A DNA stretch of 64,000 nucleotides from Rehmannia glutinosa (taxonomy: Eukaryota > Streptophyta > Magnoliopsida > Lamiales > Orobanchaceae), in assembly GCA_016081115.2 (NCBI GenBank), contig JABTTQ020002608.1, forward strand, positions 868,001-932,000, in the 5' to 3' direction. This document shows, piece by piece, positions 1 through 12,800 of the stretch; positions within the stretch are counted from its first letter, which is position 1; each line of letters starts with the position of its first letter. The notes beneath the pieces were generated by a model that saw nothing but the letters and a program-made list of their open reading frames with translations, was not told the origin of the DNA and did no database searches. The translations under genes were made by a program, and so were the position numbers.

Positions 1-292
1 ACTTTTACCATCAAGTACTTCATACCAATTATCAAACAATGCCAAACTAGAGTATTGTTACCATCAAATACTCCATCAATATCATGATCATCCAATAGCC
101 ATTTTCAACTTGTTATTTTAACCCTTTCAAGAAAACAAGCAAATCTCATTAGTGCAATAGAGTTTTACAAGATAGTTCATAGAAATACAAAACAACATGA
201 ACAAGAGAGAATGTTAAGATAAACACGGGTGGGGACATCAATCCTCATCCGAGGAGAAGCAAGTTCGGGGATAAGCTCTTTGATAAATTTCT
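1..292. other. unassigned flank
   Basis: No gene or repeat boundary recognised. The sequence lies downstream of the minus-strand retroelement frame that ends at 293 and may be that element's 3' part. A short motif (accatcaagtact / accatcaaatact) occurs twice near the left edge. Confidence 0.4.
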
Positions 293-1585
293 TCAATTTT
301 CCCATGACTTTTTCAATCTAGAATTTTCTTCCTTCACAACCCTGAGCTCTTTTCTAAGAGAGGCTACATCCCTAAATGTATCTCTTTCCACTTTGTCCAT
401 TCTTTCTTTGAGACTTAAATCTTCAACATCCCAGCTCATTTTCATCTTCTTCCTCATTTCCTTCATGAGGTGTTCTTCCTCATTTCCTTCATTTTCTTCC
501 TCCCCAATTTCTTGTTCATTCCCTACATTCACTTCTTCTTCATCTTCTTGTTCCTCAACATTTCCTCTACCAATATTTTCAACCTCATTGTCATTAAAGA
601 AATCATCTCGAGGTTATTGTGGATTTTGAGCACGCCCTAGCGGCTTTGGTGGGAACTCGTGGTAAATGTTGTCGCATTCTCACCATTTGTAGAATGTTGG
701 CATTATCATAGTCATTGTCGAATTTGGTATTCATCTAACTTTAGGATAGCCCGAAAGGTATAATAGTCGACAAATCAAATTTCCCAACGTATATTTTTTC
801 TTAGTAAGCCTTCTTGATTCCGACAAACAATATACAAAAATAGCCCCATAATTTACTCTTTCTCCTCGAATAATCTTATAGGTAAGAAAGAGTTCAAGAT
901 TACTCGGAAGTTTTACTTTACCGAAAACACAATAGGAGCAAATAATTGATACAATCCGATAATTTGGTGGCATTTCCGAGAAGCTTACTTCCGGAAAAAC
1001 TCCTAAAATTTTTTTACCTCATAGAGTGAGACACCAAAAAGATCATTATCCCAATGAGCACAATCCACATATTCAACACCATCATTCGGCACATTAAAAT
1101 GATTACAAATATCGGCCAATGTCCACGAAAAGTGCCTACCATTAACGAATGTGTGAAGTTCCAACGGATTATCTACCGTAGCATCAACAATCCACATATT
1201 TGCATAAAAAAGTTTTATAAGCTCGTCATCATAATGCAAACACGGATTATCCCATAATGAAACCCAACCTTGAATTTCAAAATAAGCCCTAATTTCCGGA
1301 TATTCATCATGAAAAGCCAAAAATCGAACCATACGAGTGCAAGCAATTTTCTTGTCGTTCAATCCAATATTCTCATAATGCTCATCCGCAAGTTTATTTA
1401 GAAATCAAAATCTATTGGCTCTCTAGAGGAGGATCGTGAAACAAGTGATAACATACTTGAATCCCAATGAATGTTTGATTTTGAAACCTCGACTCTCAAT
1501 TCATCAATCTCTTTTTCCGTGAGCGGTTTTGATTATCTCCTTGTGGAATATCATCTTGTTGGGGGTTGGAGGAAGATTCTCCCAT
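293..1585 (-). pseudogene. broken plant retroelement ORF (plant transposon protein domain)
   Basis: A minus-strand frame that has decayed into pieces. A Met codon at 1585 opens a polar N-terminus (MGESSSNPQQDD) that stops after about 29 residues. The best part, 1362-1003, carries the aromatic-rich pattern of the 'putative plant transposon protein' domain, for example YPEIRAYFEIQGW and NGRHFSWTLADICNHF. The fold continues in another frame at 973-731 (PNYRIVSIICSYC). A Glu/Lys-rich, probably coiled-coil tail follows at 532-293 in that same frame, after one stop. This domain is known from plant LTR elements, often as an extra ORF, and its function is unknown. A gag or coat-like role is only a guess. 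The same domain class appears in the gypsy element at 27360-28850. Confidence 0.6.
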
Positions 1586-2253
1586 TTGCTTTCTTCTCCT
1601 CTTTTGAGGATTCCGTCCGTGAATTGATGGGGTGCCATGAAAACAATATGAATATGAGTGATATAAGCACAAGGATGAAACAATTTGAGAAGTATTGGGA
1701 TATTTTGAGAGAATTTTGAGAAAAATGGAGCTAGGGTTCGAAGGATTTGAAATGAGAAATGAAAGAAGAAGGCCCCCTGTTCAAATAAAACCTTTTTGTC
1801 CGTCTGTTTTAACCCCGGTCGCCCCGTCGGCCGGTGTGGTCGACCTGGCCGACCCCCGGTCCACCGGCACCGCTCTTGGGTACCGATTTCATTTTCAGCA
1901 ATTTTTCAAAATTCGATTTTTTACCCCAAAAGTTTTAAAACTTTGCAAAAAGATAATTATGGATTATATCCAACAAATATGAGTATCGAGAAAACACATA
2001 TACGAGAAAAACGAGATTTAACGAGTAGTGCCCTTTTAAGAAAAAATTACAAAATCATTTAGAGGCACTTAAGGGGTTGAAATGAAATATTTTGAAAGAT
2101 ATGTGCATAAACATGACATGAACACAATATCGAGTACCAAAAAATACGAGTGAACATACCTCGATGGTTTAAGAGTCCGATAGCCAATAAATAGGAAATA
2201 TATAACCTACACAATACTTTAAACAAATTTTGCACAAGATATGATAGCACAAG
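1586..2253. other. retroelement upstream region with GC-rich cluster
   Basis: Non-coding sequence upstream of the minus-strand retroelement frame. The stretch 1800-1880 is strongly GC-rich and full of ggtc/gacc/ccgg words, in an otherwise AT-rich setting. It resembles the cluster in the LTR at 18140-18390. The region ends where the copia element inserted at 2254. Confidence 0.4.
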
Positions 2254-3786
2254 TGTTAGGAATTTTATTGTTTAGATTTTGATGAATGCCATGTAAAACT
2301 TAGAATAGAAAGTTGGCACCCCAATTCTTGTTGTAAAATTTATTGTAACAATTAGAGTGGCCAAGGCCGAGTTAAGTCGGCCTACGCCATAACATGCAAG
2401 AAGACATACCAAGACTCGGAAGGAAGACTTTCTTTGTGAAAAATGTGAGTATGGCAAAGAAGAGTAGACGGAACTCTATCTGAAGAAGCGGTGAGTGGAG
2501 CATCGGTCAAGTCAACTCAAGAAAAGCCAAGTCTCAAGTTGAAGTGACGGAAGAGTCATCCAATGATTGGAAGGCGACTCTAAGTCACCTGGGGAAAGCA
2601 AGGAAATGCAATCAAGTCGAGATAATCAGTAAAAAGAACCGTTGCAGTACGTAAATCAAGAGATTTACTTAAACAAGTAATATCTCCATACCACCTTTCT
2701 TGGAGTGCTCGGTCGAAGCGTGCAAAAGGAATGAACCAATGGGAAGCACTACACCGTGTCGAACTCAAAAAAGGTGAAAGAACAATTCATACGAGGAAAT
2801 GGCAATTCCAAGAACGCAAGCCAACGACGCAAAGTGACTTTCAAAAAATAAGCCTATCTCTTCAACGGGCAAATTTTTGAAAGTTCACTATAAAAAGGCC
2901 GAGGAGTTTGTTTGAGATAAGGGATGACACACACGTGAGATATACAAGCATATTAGAAAAATGAAACATTCTCAATCCTCTAGCCTACATTACGAAGTAC
3001 ATCAATCCAACACTCACCTTGTGAAGGAAAGAGAACTTCTATCGGTTGAAGAGGAAACTTTTCAAAACAAGGGGTCTACATTCGGGAAGGGTTGTAGAAA
3101 GGTTCAAGGTTGAACCAAGTCTTAAGCTTTTGGAGGGCTTCGTGATCAAATCCAAAGAGCTTGAGCAAGTGAGCTGTAGTAACAAGGCAGCCGCCCGTGA
3201 AGAAGCCGAGTCGCACGAGAAGCCAAAATTTGAGTGATCAAGGCGTCTCGGATCGAGTCCCTAAGGATCAAGTCATTGTTGTGATCAAGACTTGTATACG
3301 GACTGTTACCACTTTGTAAACCGATCATTACTTAGTGGATTCCTCCGGGAGTTGGAGAAGAGAGGAGTAGAAGAATTACCCCATCTTCGAACCTCCATAA
3401 AAACTTTCTTTGTGTCATTTACATTTCAAAGATTTAAATTCTCGCACTTTTAATCGCTTATATCTGTGATAAATTTGCTATCCATTTGATAATTTATAAG
3501 TACTAAATCAAGCTCTAAAATCTTGCTCAATCAAACTTAAGGGTGTTAAGTCTTCCAATAAAAATAAAACCACAGTTGAGTTAAATTATAGCCAACACCG
3601 AGTTACTCCATCAACGGCTCATTTGAGTCATTTGAGAGATTAACTCTCTTGAGCGACTAATTCGATTTGTCCATCAAGGACATGTGTAGAATCAACTCAG
3701 AGATTTAAAAGGACTAAATCGAAAATTTGGTAAGGTTTATTCAACCCCCCTTCTAAACCTTACACAACGCCCTCTTGGGACCTACA
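2254..3786 (+). repeat. 5' LTR of copia element
   Basis: 1,533 bases, TGTTAGG to CCTACA, near-identical in layout to 14669-16210. The copies differ by many 1-6 base indels and small block swaps rather than by scattered point changes. A TATA box at 2889-2896 marks the likely U3/R region. Confidence 0.93.
2889..2896 (+). promoter_or_regulatory. LTR TATA box
   Basis: TATAAAAA in the 5' LTR. It is conserved as TATAAAA at 15305-15311 in the 3' LTR and is the likely core promoter for the element's transcript. Confidence 0.6.
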
Positions 3787-3788
3787 AG

Positions 3789-3800
3789 TGGTATCGGAGC
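3789..3800 (+). other. primer binding site (initiator Met-tRNA type)
   Basis: TGGTATCGGAGC lies two bases after the 5' LTR. It differs by one base from TGGTATCAGAGC, the usual plant copia site complementary to the 3' end of initiator Met-tRNA. Confidence 0.85.
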
Positions 3801-3907
3801 GGTTGGTTCATTGAACCCTCCGCACCGGTTCTTGAACTAGATCTCCAAACTTTTCAAAGTCTCGCTTTAGTACTTAAACCTTCAATTTTTTATTAAAAGT
3901 CATTATC

Positions 3908-4900
3908 ATGGAAGCAAATTTAACACGCATCCCTATGTTCACTATCGAAGAATTTGATGATTGGAAAATTCGTATGTGCTCATCTAAGCATTACATGATG
4001 AGATGTGGATAGTGATAGAAGATGGGCCTCTCGCAAATATTAAAGGTGAACACAATTTGCAGACGAAGAGTTGGTGAAGGAGAAGAAGATCTTTGCTCCT
4101 GCATCCGGTCATGGTTGAAAAACCAAGAACCGAGTGGACAAATGATGACAGAAAAAGATACAACCTGGACAATGTAGCCAAGGACATCCTTTACAAAACT
4201 TTGGACAAAGCCATGTTCAATAAAGTCAAATCATGCAAAACGGCTAAAGAAATGGGGACAAGCCGACATTAATTTGTGAAGGCTCGAGCAAATCAAAGAA
4301 AACAAATTATCGGTGGCGGTACAAAAATTTGAAAACTTCAAAATGATCTCAGGAGAGAACCTGGATCAACTAGACGCTCGGTTCTGTAAATCACAAATGA
4401 GTTGTCTACACTTGGAAAGGAATATACAGTATGAAATGTGTATGAAGATCCTAAAAAGTCTTCCGGTGAATGGGAAATGAAGGTCATGGTAATCGAGACA
4501 CTCCATGGACCTATCAAAGACATCCAATCATGAGTTATTCTCGGACCTCAAAGCCTACGAGTTTGAGCCGAGAAGAAAAGACGAGGAAGAGACAATTTGA
4601 CCCAAAACAGTTTGCTCTAATTGTCAAAGATGGGAAGAAGAGCCGAGGTCAAAGAGGCAATTTAACAAGTTCTTTAACAAGAACTACAAGAGAGGAAAGG
4701 GTGAATCTTCCGGAAGACACTCGGCTCCCTCCAAATCAAGGGAAGACAGCCAACCAAGAGAAAGATCATCAAAAAGTTGAGTATCAAAGGGTGACAACTC
4801 AAGAATAGAAAGAGTCGATCAAAAGTGAATATCTATGTTGAATGTAGATAACCAGGTCACTATGCCATTATTTGTCCATATCCCGTAGTCAACAAATACG
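3908..4900 (+). pseudogene. copia gag, degenerate
   Basis: ATG at 3908 starts a protein with the copia gag opening (FTIEEFDDWKIRM). The frame breaks near 4005, and homologous segments continue in shifting frames to about 4520, including an LDQLDARF-like region and a TLHGPIKD-like region. Around 4830-4880 a zinc-knuckle remnant is visible (PGHYAIICP), but its first cysteine and frame are disrupted. Intact gag would form the virus-like particle and bind RNA. This copy cannot make a full protein as read. Confidence 0.75.
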
Positions 4901-5989
4901 AGAGATGAAGAAGAAAGGAAGGTCTTGAGAGAAAGAAGACAAGAAAGGAAAAAAGGCAATGATGGCTGCAGAGATCATTAAAACAACTAAGTCAAGAGAG
5001 ACGGTGATTCAGAGCTTGAAGCCGACTACTCAAGTGACTCGAAGAAGAAGCCCCGATCCGCTTGATGGCCAAAGAACAAGATCAAGAAGATGAGGTACAA
5101 TCTAACTCAACAAACTCGACACTATTGTGATGTGGGATCGTGACACACACACTTCATCACCTATGATCTTTATGATTCATTAAGCAAAATGATGAAAGAT
5201 TTTGAACACATTAAATCCTCACACACACTATTGAATGAGGAAAAACGACCTACTCAAAAGTCAAAACTCAAAGTCGACTAAGGAGCCGAGAACTCTAAGT
5301 CAAATAGCCGTTGAAAATGAAAGTTTAAAGGTGAAAATGCTAAATTAGTAGCAGAAATTGCTGCTATAGAAAAGAGGAGAATGACCTCAAGAATGTTATT
5401 GCCTCATTCCTAAGGCATCTAAATCATTGGATGATCTTATTATGAGTCAAAGAGAATGTGGAGACAAGACAGCTTAGGATTTAATTCCTCTCTGTGCCAT
5501 GTCAAACCTCAAGAGTAATTTTGGAAAAAGGATCTTCAAGTCATGAAGAGTCCGAAAAATCCAAAACTCTAAATGTTGCACACACATTCACTCCAAAGCA
5601 CAATACTAAGCAAAGCGGCCTTGGTTACAAAGGAAAAGGAAAACTGCCATTGAGTTGAGTGTCTTTGAAAGGACAGTGAGAAGAGGTTCACCGAGTCCTC
5701 AAAGCAAACTCCAAAAGAAAATACTCAGAAAGAAGAAGCAGAGCTACCAAAAATCCCGAGAAAACCCATAAAAGAAATACATATGATGGGGATGGTAGAA
5801 AATATCCAAGCCAAGCCGATTGGAATAATGTGAACTATCGGCCTGAGACTTATGGAATATAAGCCCAAATGGCAAAGGCCTAGAACTCAACAAAGGCCAT
5901 TCCAAAAGCATAAGAGCTTTCAAAGACACATATGCACCTAGGCACTACACTCAAAGACACCACAATTACCAAGGAAGGCAATTGCTAAA

Positions 5990-8900
5990 ACATATATGCA
6001 GGCATCAGGACAAAAAAGAGGCAATTTGTATGAACCTAGAATCCCCAAGCAATTTGCAGGATTAATTATGATTATGGCATCGATAGATGGCTACCCCTTA
6101 GAGTCAAATCATTTGGCTATAGGTTGGTTGGATCATCTTACAATTCTAACCCCTCGGGACCCGCACAAGCATGGGTACCTAAAACTTAATTTCCTTGATT
6201 GCGGGTTCAAGGAACTAAGTGCCAAGGAACTGGTACATGGATAGTGGTATTCTAGACATATGACAGAAATAAGAGAAATCTGTCAAAATTCAAGGAAGTC
6301 AAAGGAGCAAAAGTCATATTTGGAGGAAATGAAGCTCTGGTGAAATAAGAGGCATTGGATCCATCAAGAGGAATGGATTAGAAATCACGATGTTGCATAT
6401 GTTGAAGGACTCAACTTTAACTTATCGAGTATCGATCGACTCTGTGACAAGGGCTACAATGTTGGATTCAACATGGGAATATGCCAAATCAAAGAAATTG
6501 AATCAAATGAAGTGGTCTTTGCAAGGATGTAGACAGAAAAATATGTATGTAGTGGATTGGTCAACTGCAACACCCAAAGACATGTCTACTAGCAAAAACT
6601 GGTGAATCAAGTTGGTTGTGGCACAAAAAGCCGAGTCACCCGAATTTCAAAACACTTAACAAGTGGCAAGAAGTCATCTTGTAGAAGGACTTCCGGACTC
6701 AAGATACAAGAAGGAGAGTATATGTGATGCATGTCGGAAGGAAAGCAAATCAAGTCGTCATTCAAAGAAAAGACATGCCCATCCTCAACAAGAATATTGC
6801 ATCTACTTCATATGGATCTATTTTGGTGGAACCAAAAGATAAGTGGAAAGAAATACACCTTGGTGGTAGTAGATGACTACTCAAGATATACATGGACAAT
6901 ATTCATGTGCAAGAAGAAAGAAACTCTACAAAAACTACCGGTGATGAAGAGGATTCAAAATGAGAAGAGTCAAACCATTATCAAAATAAGATCGGATAGA
7001 GGAACCGAGTTTGTCAATGGAATAATAACTCGATATTGTATTGAGAATGGTATTGGTCATGAACTATCATCACAAGGACTCCACAATGAGAATGGAGTTG
7101 CGAGAAAGAAGAAAAGCAGAACCCTCAAAGAAAGAAGAAGGACCATGTTAGTCAAGCGGGGTTACAAAAATATTTTGGGTCAAGCAATCAACACAACTTG
7201 CTACACCCAAAACAGATGTATGATAAATAGCGGTGACAAGGACTCCCTATGAGATCCGGATTGGAAGAAAACCAAATGTTTCATATTTCAGAATATTTGG
7301 ATGTAAATGCTTCATCCACAACAATGGCAAAGACAACCTAAAGGCTTTTGATGTCAAAGCTGATGAAGGTATCTTCTTAGGATACTCGGTGAAAGCAAAG
7401 CCTACAGAATACTCAACAAAAGAACTATGGTTACAGAGGAATCCATTCATGTAGTATTCGATGAGCCAAATGTAAATGGAGAAGACATTGAAAAGTCGGT
7501 GATAAGTTGAATCATCCAACCATACGAGAAGAGTCCTTATCTTTAGTGGAAAATTTGGAATCATCAATTGAGAAGAAGATGAGATAGTGAATCTCAAAAA
7601 CATTTGGAAAATTTGCGGCTAAGTGATAACGAAAGAGGCGACTACACCAACACAATTTGCAAGTCGACTCAATCCGGCTAACTTACTCCAACCTTGATGT
7701 AAGATGGGCCGAGAGACCATCCACGAGAACTTGTCATTGGAGATATAAGAGAAGGTGTCAAAACAAGATCGAACTCGGCAAGAAGCCATGTTCACATGCT
7801 TCATCTCGCAAATAGAGCCCAAAGATGTGTCACAAGCATTGGATGACACACATTGGATTCAAGCTATGCAAGAAAGAAGAGTGAATCAGTTTGAGAGAAA
7901 TAAAGTATGGGAATTAGTGCAAAGACCCATACATCAAAATGTTATTGGAACCAAATGGGTGTTGAAATAAGATGAACGAGGAAGGTTACGTGGTAAGAAA
8001 CAAAGCAAGATTAGTAGCCAAAGGATATTGCCAAGAAGAAGGGATAGATTTTGATGAAACATTTGCTCCTCGTAGCAAGATTGGAAGCTATAAGGATGTT
8101 TCTTGCCTATGCACTCACAAGAATTTCATTGTATATCAGATGGATGTAAAAAGTGCATTCCTAAATGGTTTATTGGAAGAAGAAGTGTATGTTGAACAAC
8201 CTCCAGGATTTGAGCAGAAGACTCTTGGAGACAAGGTATACAAACTCAAGAAAGCCTTGTATGGATTGAAACAGGCACCCAGAGCATGGTATGATACCCT
8301 GTCACAATTCCTAACTGAAAATGGATTCACAAAAGGAAAAGTAGATAGAACACTTTTCAGAATTCAAGACAAGAAAAGTATACTGCTTGTTCAAATATAT
8401 GTGGATGACATTATTTTTGGATCCACTAACAAAGAGCTGTGTGAAAAATTTTCAAACCTCATGCAAAGTAAATTTGAAATGAGCATGATGGGAGAGCTGA
8501 CATTCTTCCTTGGACTCCAAGAAACAGTGAAGGATGGAACCTTCATAAGTCAAACAAAATACACCAGAGATTTAATGAAAAAGTTTGGTATGGAGGAGAA
8601 GTCTTCGTAAAAATACCAATGAACACATCATCAAAATGGACATGGATGCGGATGGCAAGCTGTAGATCAAACAAGATACGAGCACTTATTGGATCATTGC
8701 TCTATCTCACGGCTAGCGAGGCGGACATCACCTTTCTTTGTAGGTGTATGTGCAAGATTTCAATCTGCTCCAAAAGAGAGCCACACATGGCCTGACTAAG
8801 AGAATATTGAGATACTTGAAAGGAAGCAAGAAGTAGGCCTATGGTATCCAAAGGAAGGTGGATTCAAGCTAATTGGCTACTCGATTCTCGACTATCTTTG

Positions 8901-9322
8901 GATGCGAGTGGACAGGAAGAGCACTTCAGGCACATGTCAAATGCTAGAAACAAACTAATTTCTGGTTTAGCAAGAAGCAAAACTCAATAGCCACCTCTAC
9001 TGGTGAGGCGAGAATACATAGGCTGGGGGCATTGTTGTGCCCAAGTCCTATGGATGAGGCAGTGAGAGACTATGAAGTTGAAGAAAAAGAAATTCCAATC
9101 ATGTGTGATAACACAAGTGCAATTGCCATCACTCAAAATCTGTGTTGCACTCAAGAACAAAACATATTGATGTCGATATCACTTCATAAGAGATCATGTT
9201 GAAAAGAAGGACATTATCTTGGAATATATCTCAACCGATAAACAACTAGTGACATCTTCACAAAACTATTATGTGAGTCAAGATTTGAAGAACTCAAACA
9301 TGAGTTGGGGTTAATTGAGTGA
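5990..9322 (+). pseudogene. copia pol (PR-INT-RT-RNase H), degenerate
   Basis: Domains appear in copia order. A protease DSG motif sits at 6240-6248 (MDSG). A GAG-pre-integrase WLWHKK segment lies near 6615 and a CDAC zinc-binding remnant near 6722. The integrase core spans 6790-7140 (HMDLFWW, RSDRGTEF); the third acidic residue expected after NGVA is absent (NGVARKKK). The longest open stretch, 7972-8610, is RT, with MDVKSAFLNG, YGLKQAPRAWY and the catalytic YVDDI. RNase H fragments (STSGTCQM, STGEAEYI) run from about 8900. The end, HELGLIE plus TGA, is at 9320-9322. Many frameshifts make it non-functional as read, yet the RT block is clean. Confidence 0.88.
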
Positions 9323-9876
9323 GTTGACACTCAGACGAATTAAAGAAGAGAAATGGAAAAAGGGGAAAAAGAGTGAAAGCAGAAATCATTTCGATGAATC
9401 ACCAGATGTCGGAAAAATGACTACACCGAGTCGGTGATAGTGAGTCGCTAAGAGAACTGTGAGAAGTAGAGTTAAATCGGCTAAGAGATAAGCTGAATAA
9501 CTTATGAGCAAAGTGACAAAAACGATCGTTTTGACTAAGCGGGAATGTTTTAAGGAATACGTCAAAGCATAATGATGATGTGTACGGACAAAAAGCCGCA
9601 CACCAAGCTTATGATTGGATATAAATGTTGCCGCATTAAATACGAGACATGAAATGCTCAATAGGCGTGCGAAATCCAAGCCGTTGATTTCGATCATGAT
9701 TCAAAAAACCACCCGCACGTCCTTTCCTAAACCATATTTAAACCATTTTCGTCCATTTTCTCTCTCACACTTCTAAAAATTGTTCATCTCTTTCTCTCAA
9801 AAGCAAAAGCGAATACTCTCGAAACCCTATCGATCTTCAAATCATTTTTCGAGTTTTCCTTGAAATAATCCGAGAA

Positions 9877-12800
9877 ATGGCACCAACTTATGACTTTACC
9901 AAGTTGGAAAAGCAAATCCACACCGGTTCGACGGTGGATTTTTGACGGAATGGTGAAGCGGGGTCCGACAACACCTTGGTGAAGAAAATCGCCGAGAAGT
10001 TGGAAACGCCCAGGACTAAAACCGTTTCTAACGTTAGAATATCCGATGACCTATGTGGAGGAGGTCGCACAATTCTACGTGAATGCTTTGAGATTCACGA
10101 TGAAGGAATCAAGTCATCTGTTCACGGAAAGCGGTGACTATCTCGCAAGGATTTGGTGAATATTGCTTACTACCCCAGGAAGGAGCATCCGAGATTAAAG
10201 AAGTGATGTAAACTTGGCGACGCATGGAAAGAAATAGCCAAGTCCGACTTTTTGATAAAATAATATACACAAAGACAAACAAGAGAGCTGAAGGAGGATT
10301 ATCACAAGTTGTTGGACATAGTTGCCAAATGTATCGACATCAAATTTGGCGACTTTGACCAATGTCAAAGGCAAAGTCGATTGTAATGGCTGCAATCATC
10401 GAAGAAAAAGAAGATAAATTTGAGTGAGTTCGTCTCACAATGGACTCTGCGAGCGTGGGAACAAGTCCTTCAAAGAAGATGGTTCATTTGGAGGATCCCT
10501 AGGATATGGCACAGTGATTGGCCGGCTATTGGAGGTGATAGGAGTCCCTCTTAGACATGGGAAGGCATTCCATGTTAACAAGAGGATGTTGAGCAAACCT
10601 CTCAGCGCGCTGAGAAGAGAGCTTACGCCAAGAGAGCGACACGTGTGGGGAATCGGTGACCCGAAGATACTGATTGTTTCCTCTCGGCCAAGAAGAAAGC
10701 GCCCTGCAGTGCTAAGAAGACCGATGCCCTGCAAAGAAAGAAAACCAAACATGCTCCCGCCCCCGAGTCAGTCACCGCCCCGGTAGCCGTGTCTCCTGCC
10801 CCTCGCAGCCGGTCGATCGAAGGACTCACAAATACCTTCTCCGATCGTCAAGAAGAAGAGGAGAAGCCATGACGGCCCGCTCCTCGAGAAAAAGACACGG
10901 CAAAGACCGGCCCACCGCACAAGACTCGAGAAGACAACATCTCGAACAGAAATTCCCCTGGTACAAACCAGGAGACGAAGAAGAATCGTCAAGCGATCCA
11001 ATCGGAGAAACCAGTGAGTCGGTTACTCGGCCAGCACAAATACACGGAGACTACTGGAGAAGTAGAGTCTCCGGATGTAGTTGATGAAATGACCAAGTCT
11101 GCTTTGAAGGCGATCGCAGAGGCAACGTAAGACACACAGTGTAACTCACGGTGAAGCACAAGAAAGAAACTGCCAGAAGCGAGATAGTGATGTAATGATT
11201 CTATCTCCACCTTACCCGGACATCCAAAATCGTCTGCGTGAGTGGAGAAATGGAAGTTGAGCAAGTCAAGAGAACAGTTCCAACGGCCCGAGTTCATAGA
11301 AGAAGAAGAATCGCTAAATTTCTGGATTAACTCTTTGTGCTCCCGGCTACGGATGAGGACAAGCTGCACGAGACATCCCTGCAGATCTACAAGGACAGGG
11401 AGAGAGAAAAGCAAGTCGAAGAAGCGAAGCACGTGAGAAGGCAAGCATCCGCCCTATCTCCGGCACCCACGTAACACACACATCCTCTCCTTGATGTCTT
11501 CTCGGCGGTGACGAGGAACAGAGAATGTCTTTGCGCCACAGAAGAGTTGCAAATGCAGCAAGCATTGCACGAATCAAGAATCCTTCACGAGCAAAGACTA
11601 ATGGAGGGACCAGGAGAGTCATCGAAACATTTGAAATTGATCCAATGGGAGTGGTTGAGCAAATCGCCAATGTTGTTCTTTGCTACCACTTCCCAGACTC
11701 ACTCGAGAAAAAGGCGATAAAGGAGATGGTGATGAAACCGGGCTAGTGGGGAACCCGGTCGAGCCAACCCCTATTGAAGGTGTGCTACCACCGCCCCAAC
11801 GGCTGAACAATCAATCGAAACAGTAGGGAGTTTGGAGACGAGTGACCCCATTCCAAGTCACTCGGTGGTGCGCCGGTGGGGAAACTCCCTCCCCGGCTGC
11901 AGCAAGGTCGGAGGATGCATGAGATGACTCCACAACGAATCAAGGAGGCGAAGAAGAGAAATTACAATCACAAGAAGAATAGCAAGTTGCCATCAACGAA
12001 GCTCGGACGATTGAGATCGTCTCGGTGAGGTGCCAACCTACGAAGGCTAATGACGCCTGCTTTGAAGCGATCGAGGCACGGAAGGAACAGCCACGGGAGT
12101 TAACACTGCAGGCGATGAAAGTGCAATCCATGGGGTTGAGACTCCTATGGATGCCTTTGTAGAAGACCCTAAGCAGTACCGACCTTTGTCGAAAGGGAGG
12201 ACCAAGGCCCTCGCAGAAAGAGAGACCTGCTAGAGGTAATGAAGGCCACGGGAGGTTGAGACTTCGGGGTAAAAAAAGTCAAGTAGAGAACATCCCTCCT
12301 ACTATCATCGACCCATCCGAGAAGGAGATCGGCGCACTTCATGATTCCCGGACAACCACGATGTCACTTTTCCGGGATCGAAGGCGACGAAGAAAGTTCG
12401 AGTCATCCCCATGACAAATCCAAAAGACTCATTGCGGATGTTCCAAGCACGAGCAAGTCGATCCCAAGACTACTCGTCAAAATTTTAACTTTGATGATGA
12501 GCCACCATCGAAATCTCATCATCGTCCGATGACGCTCCGATAAGGCCGAGGACCGCCTCTTGAAATGGAAAAATCGGTGAGACCAACGAAGGCTGTTAAG
12601 ACAACAGTGAGGCTCGGCAAAGCGGGTCCACTTCACAACAAGACCCAGCTCAACAAGGGACCACTGCGCAGGCTCCTCAAGTCGCAGCAGGATCGATTCC
12701 CAAAAGAACGCCCGCGCACCACTCATCATCGAAGCAGATCCCGGTTGGCGGTGATGAATCCTTCGTAGAGAGTCTTTTCCTTTTTCACTGGAAATACCAG

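Noticed and set aside
393..629. Ser/Phe-rich open frame on the plus strand
   Set aside because: It is the complement of the Glu/Lys-rich coiled-coil part of the minus-strand retroelement frame; low complexity only.
10435..11444. Long minus-strand frames in the post-pol region of the copia element
   Set aside because: Antisense to the coding-like strand of the element; no motif and no conserved start.
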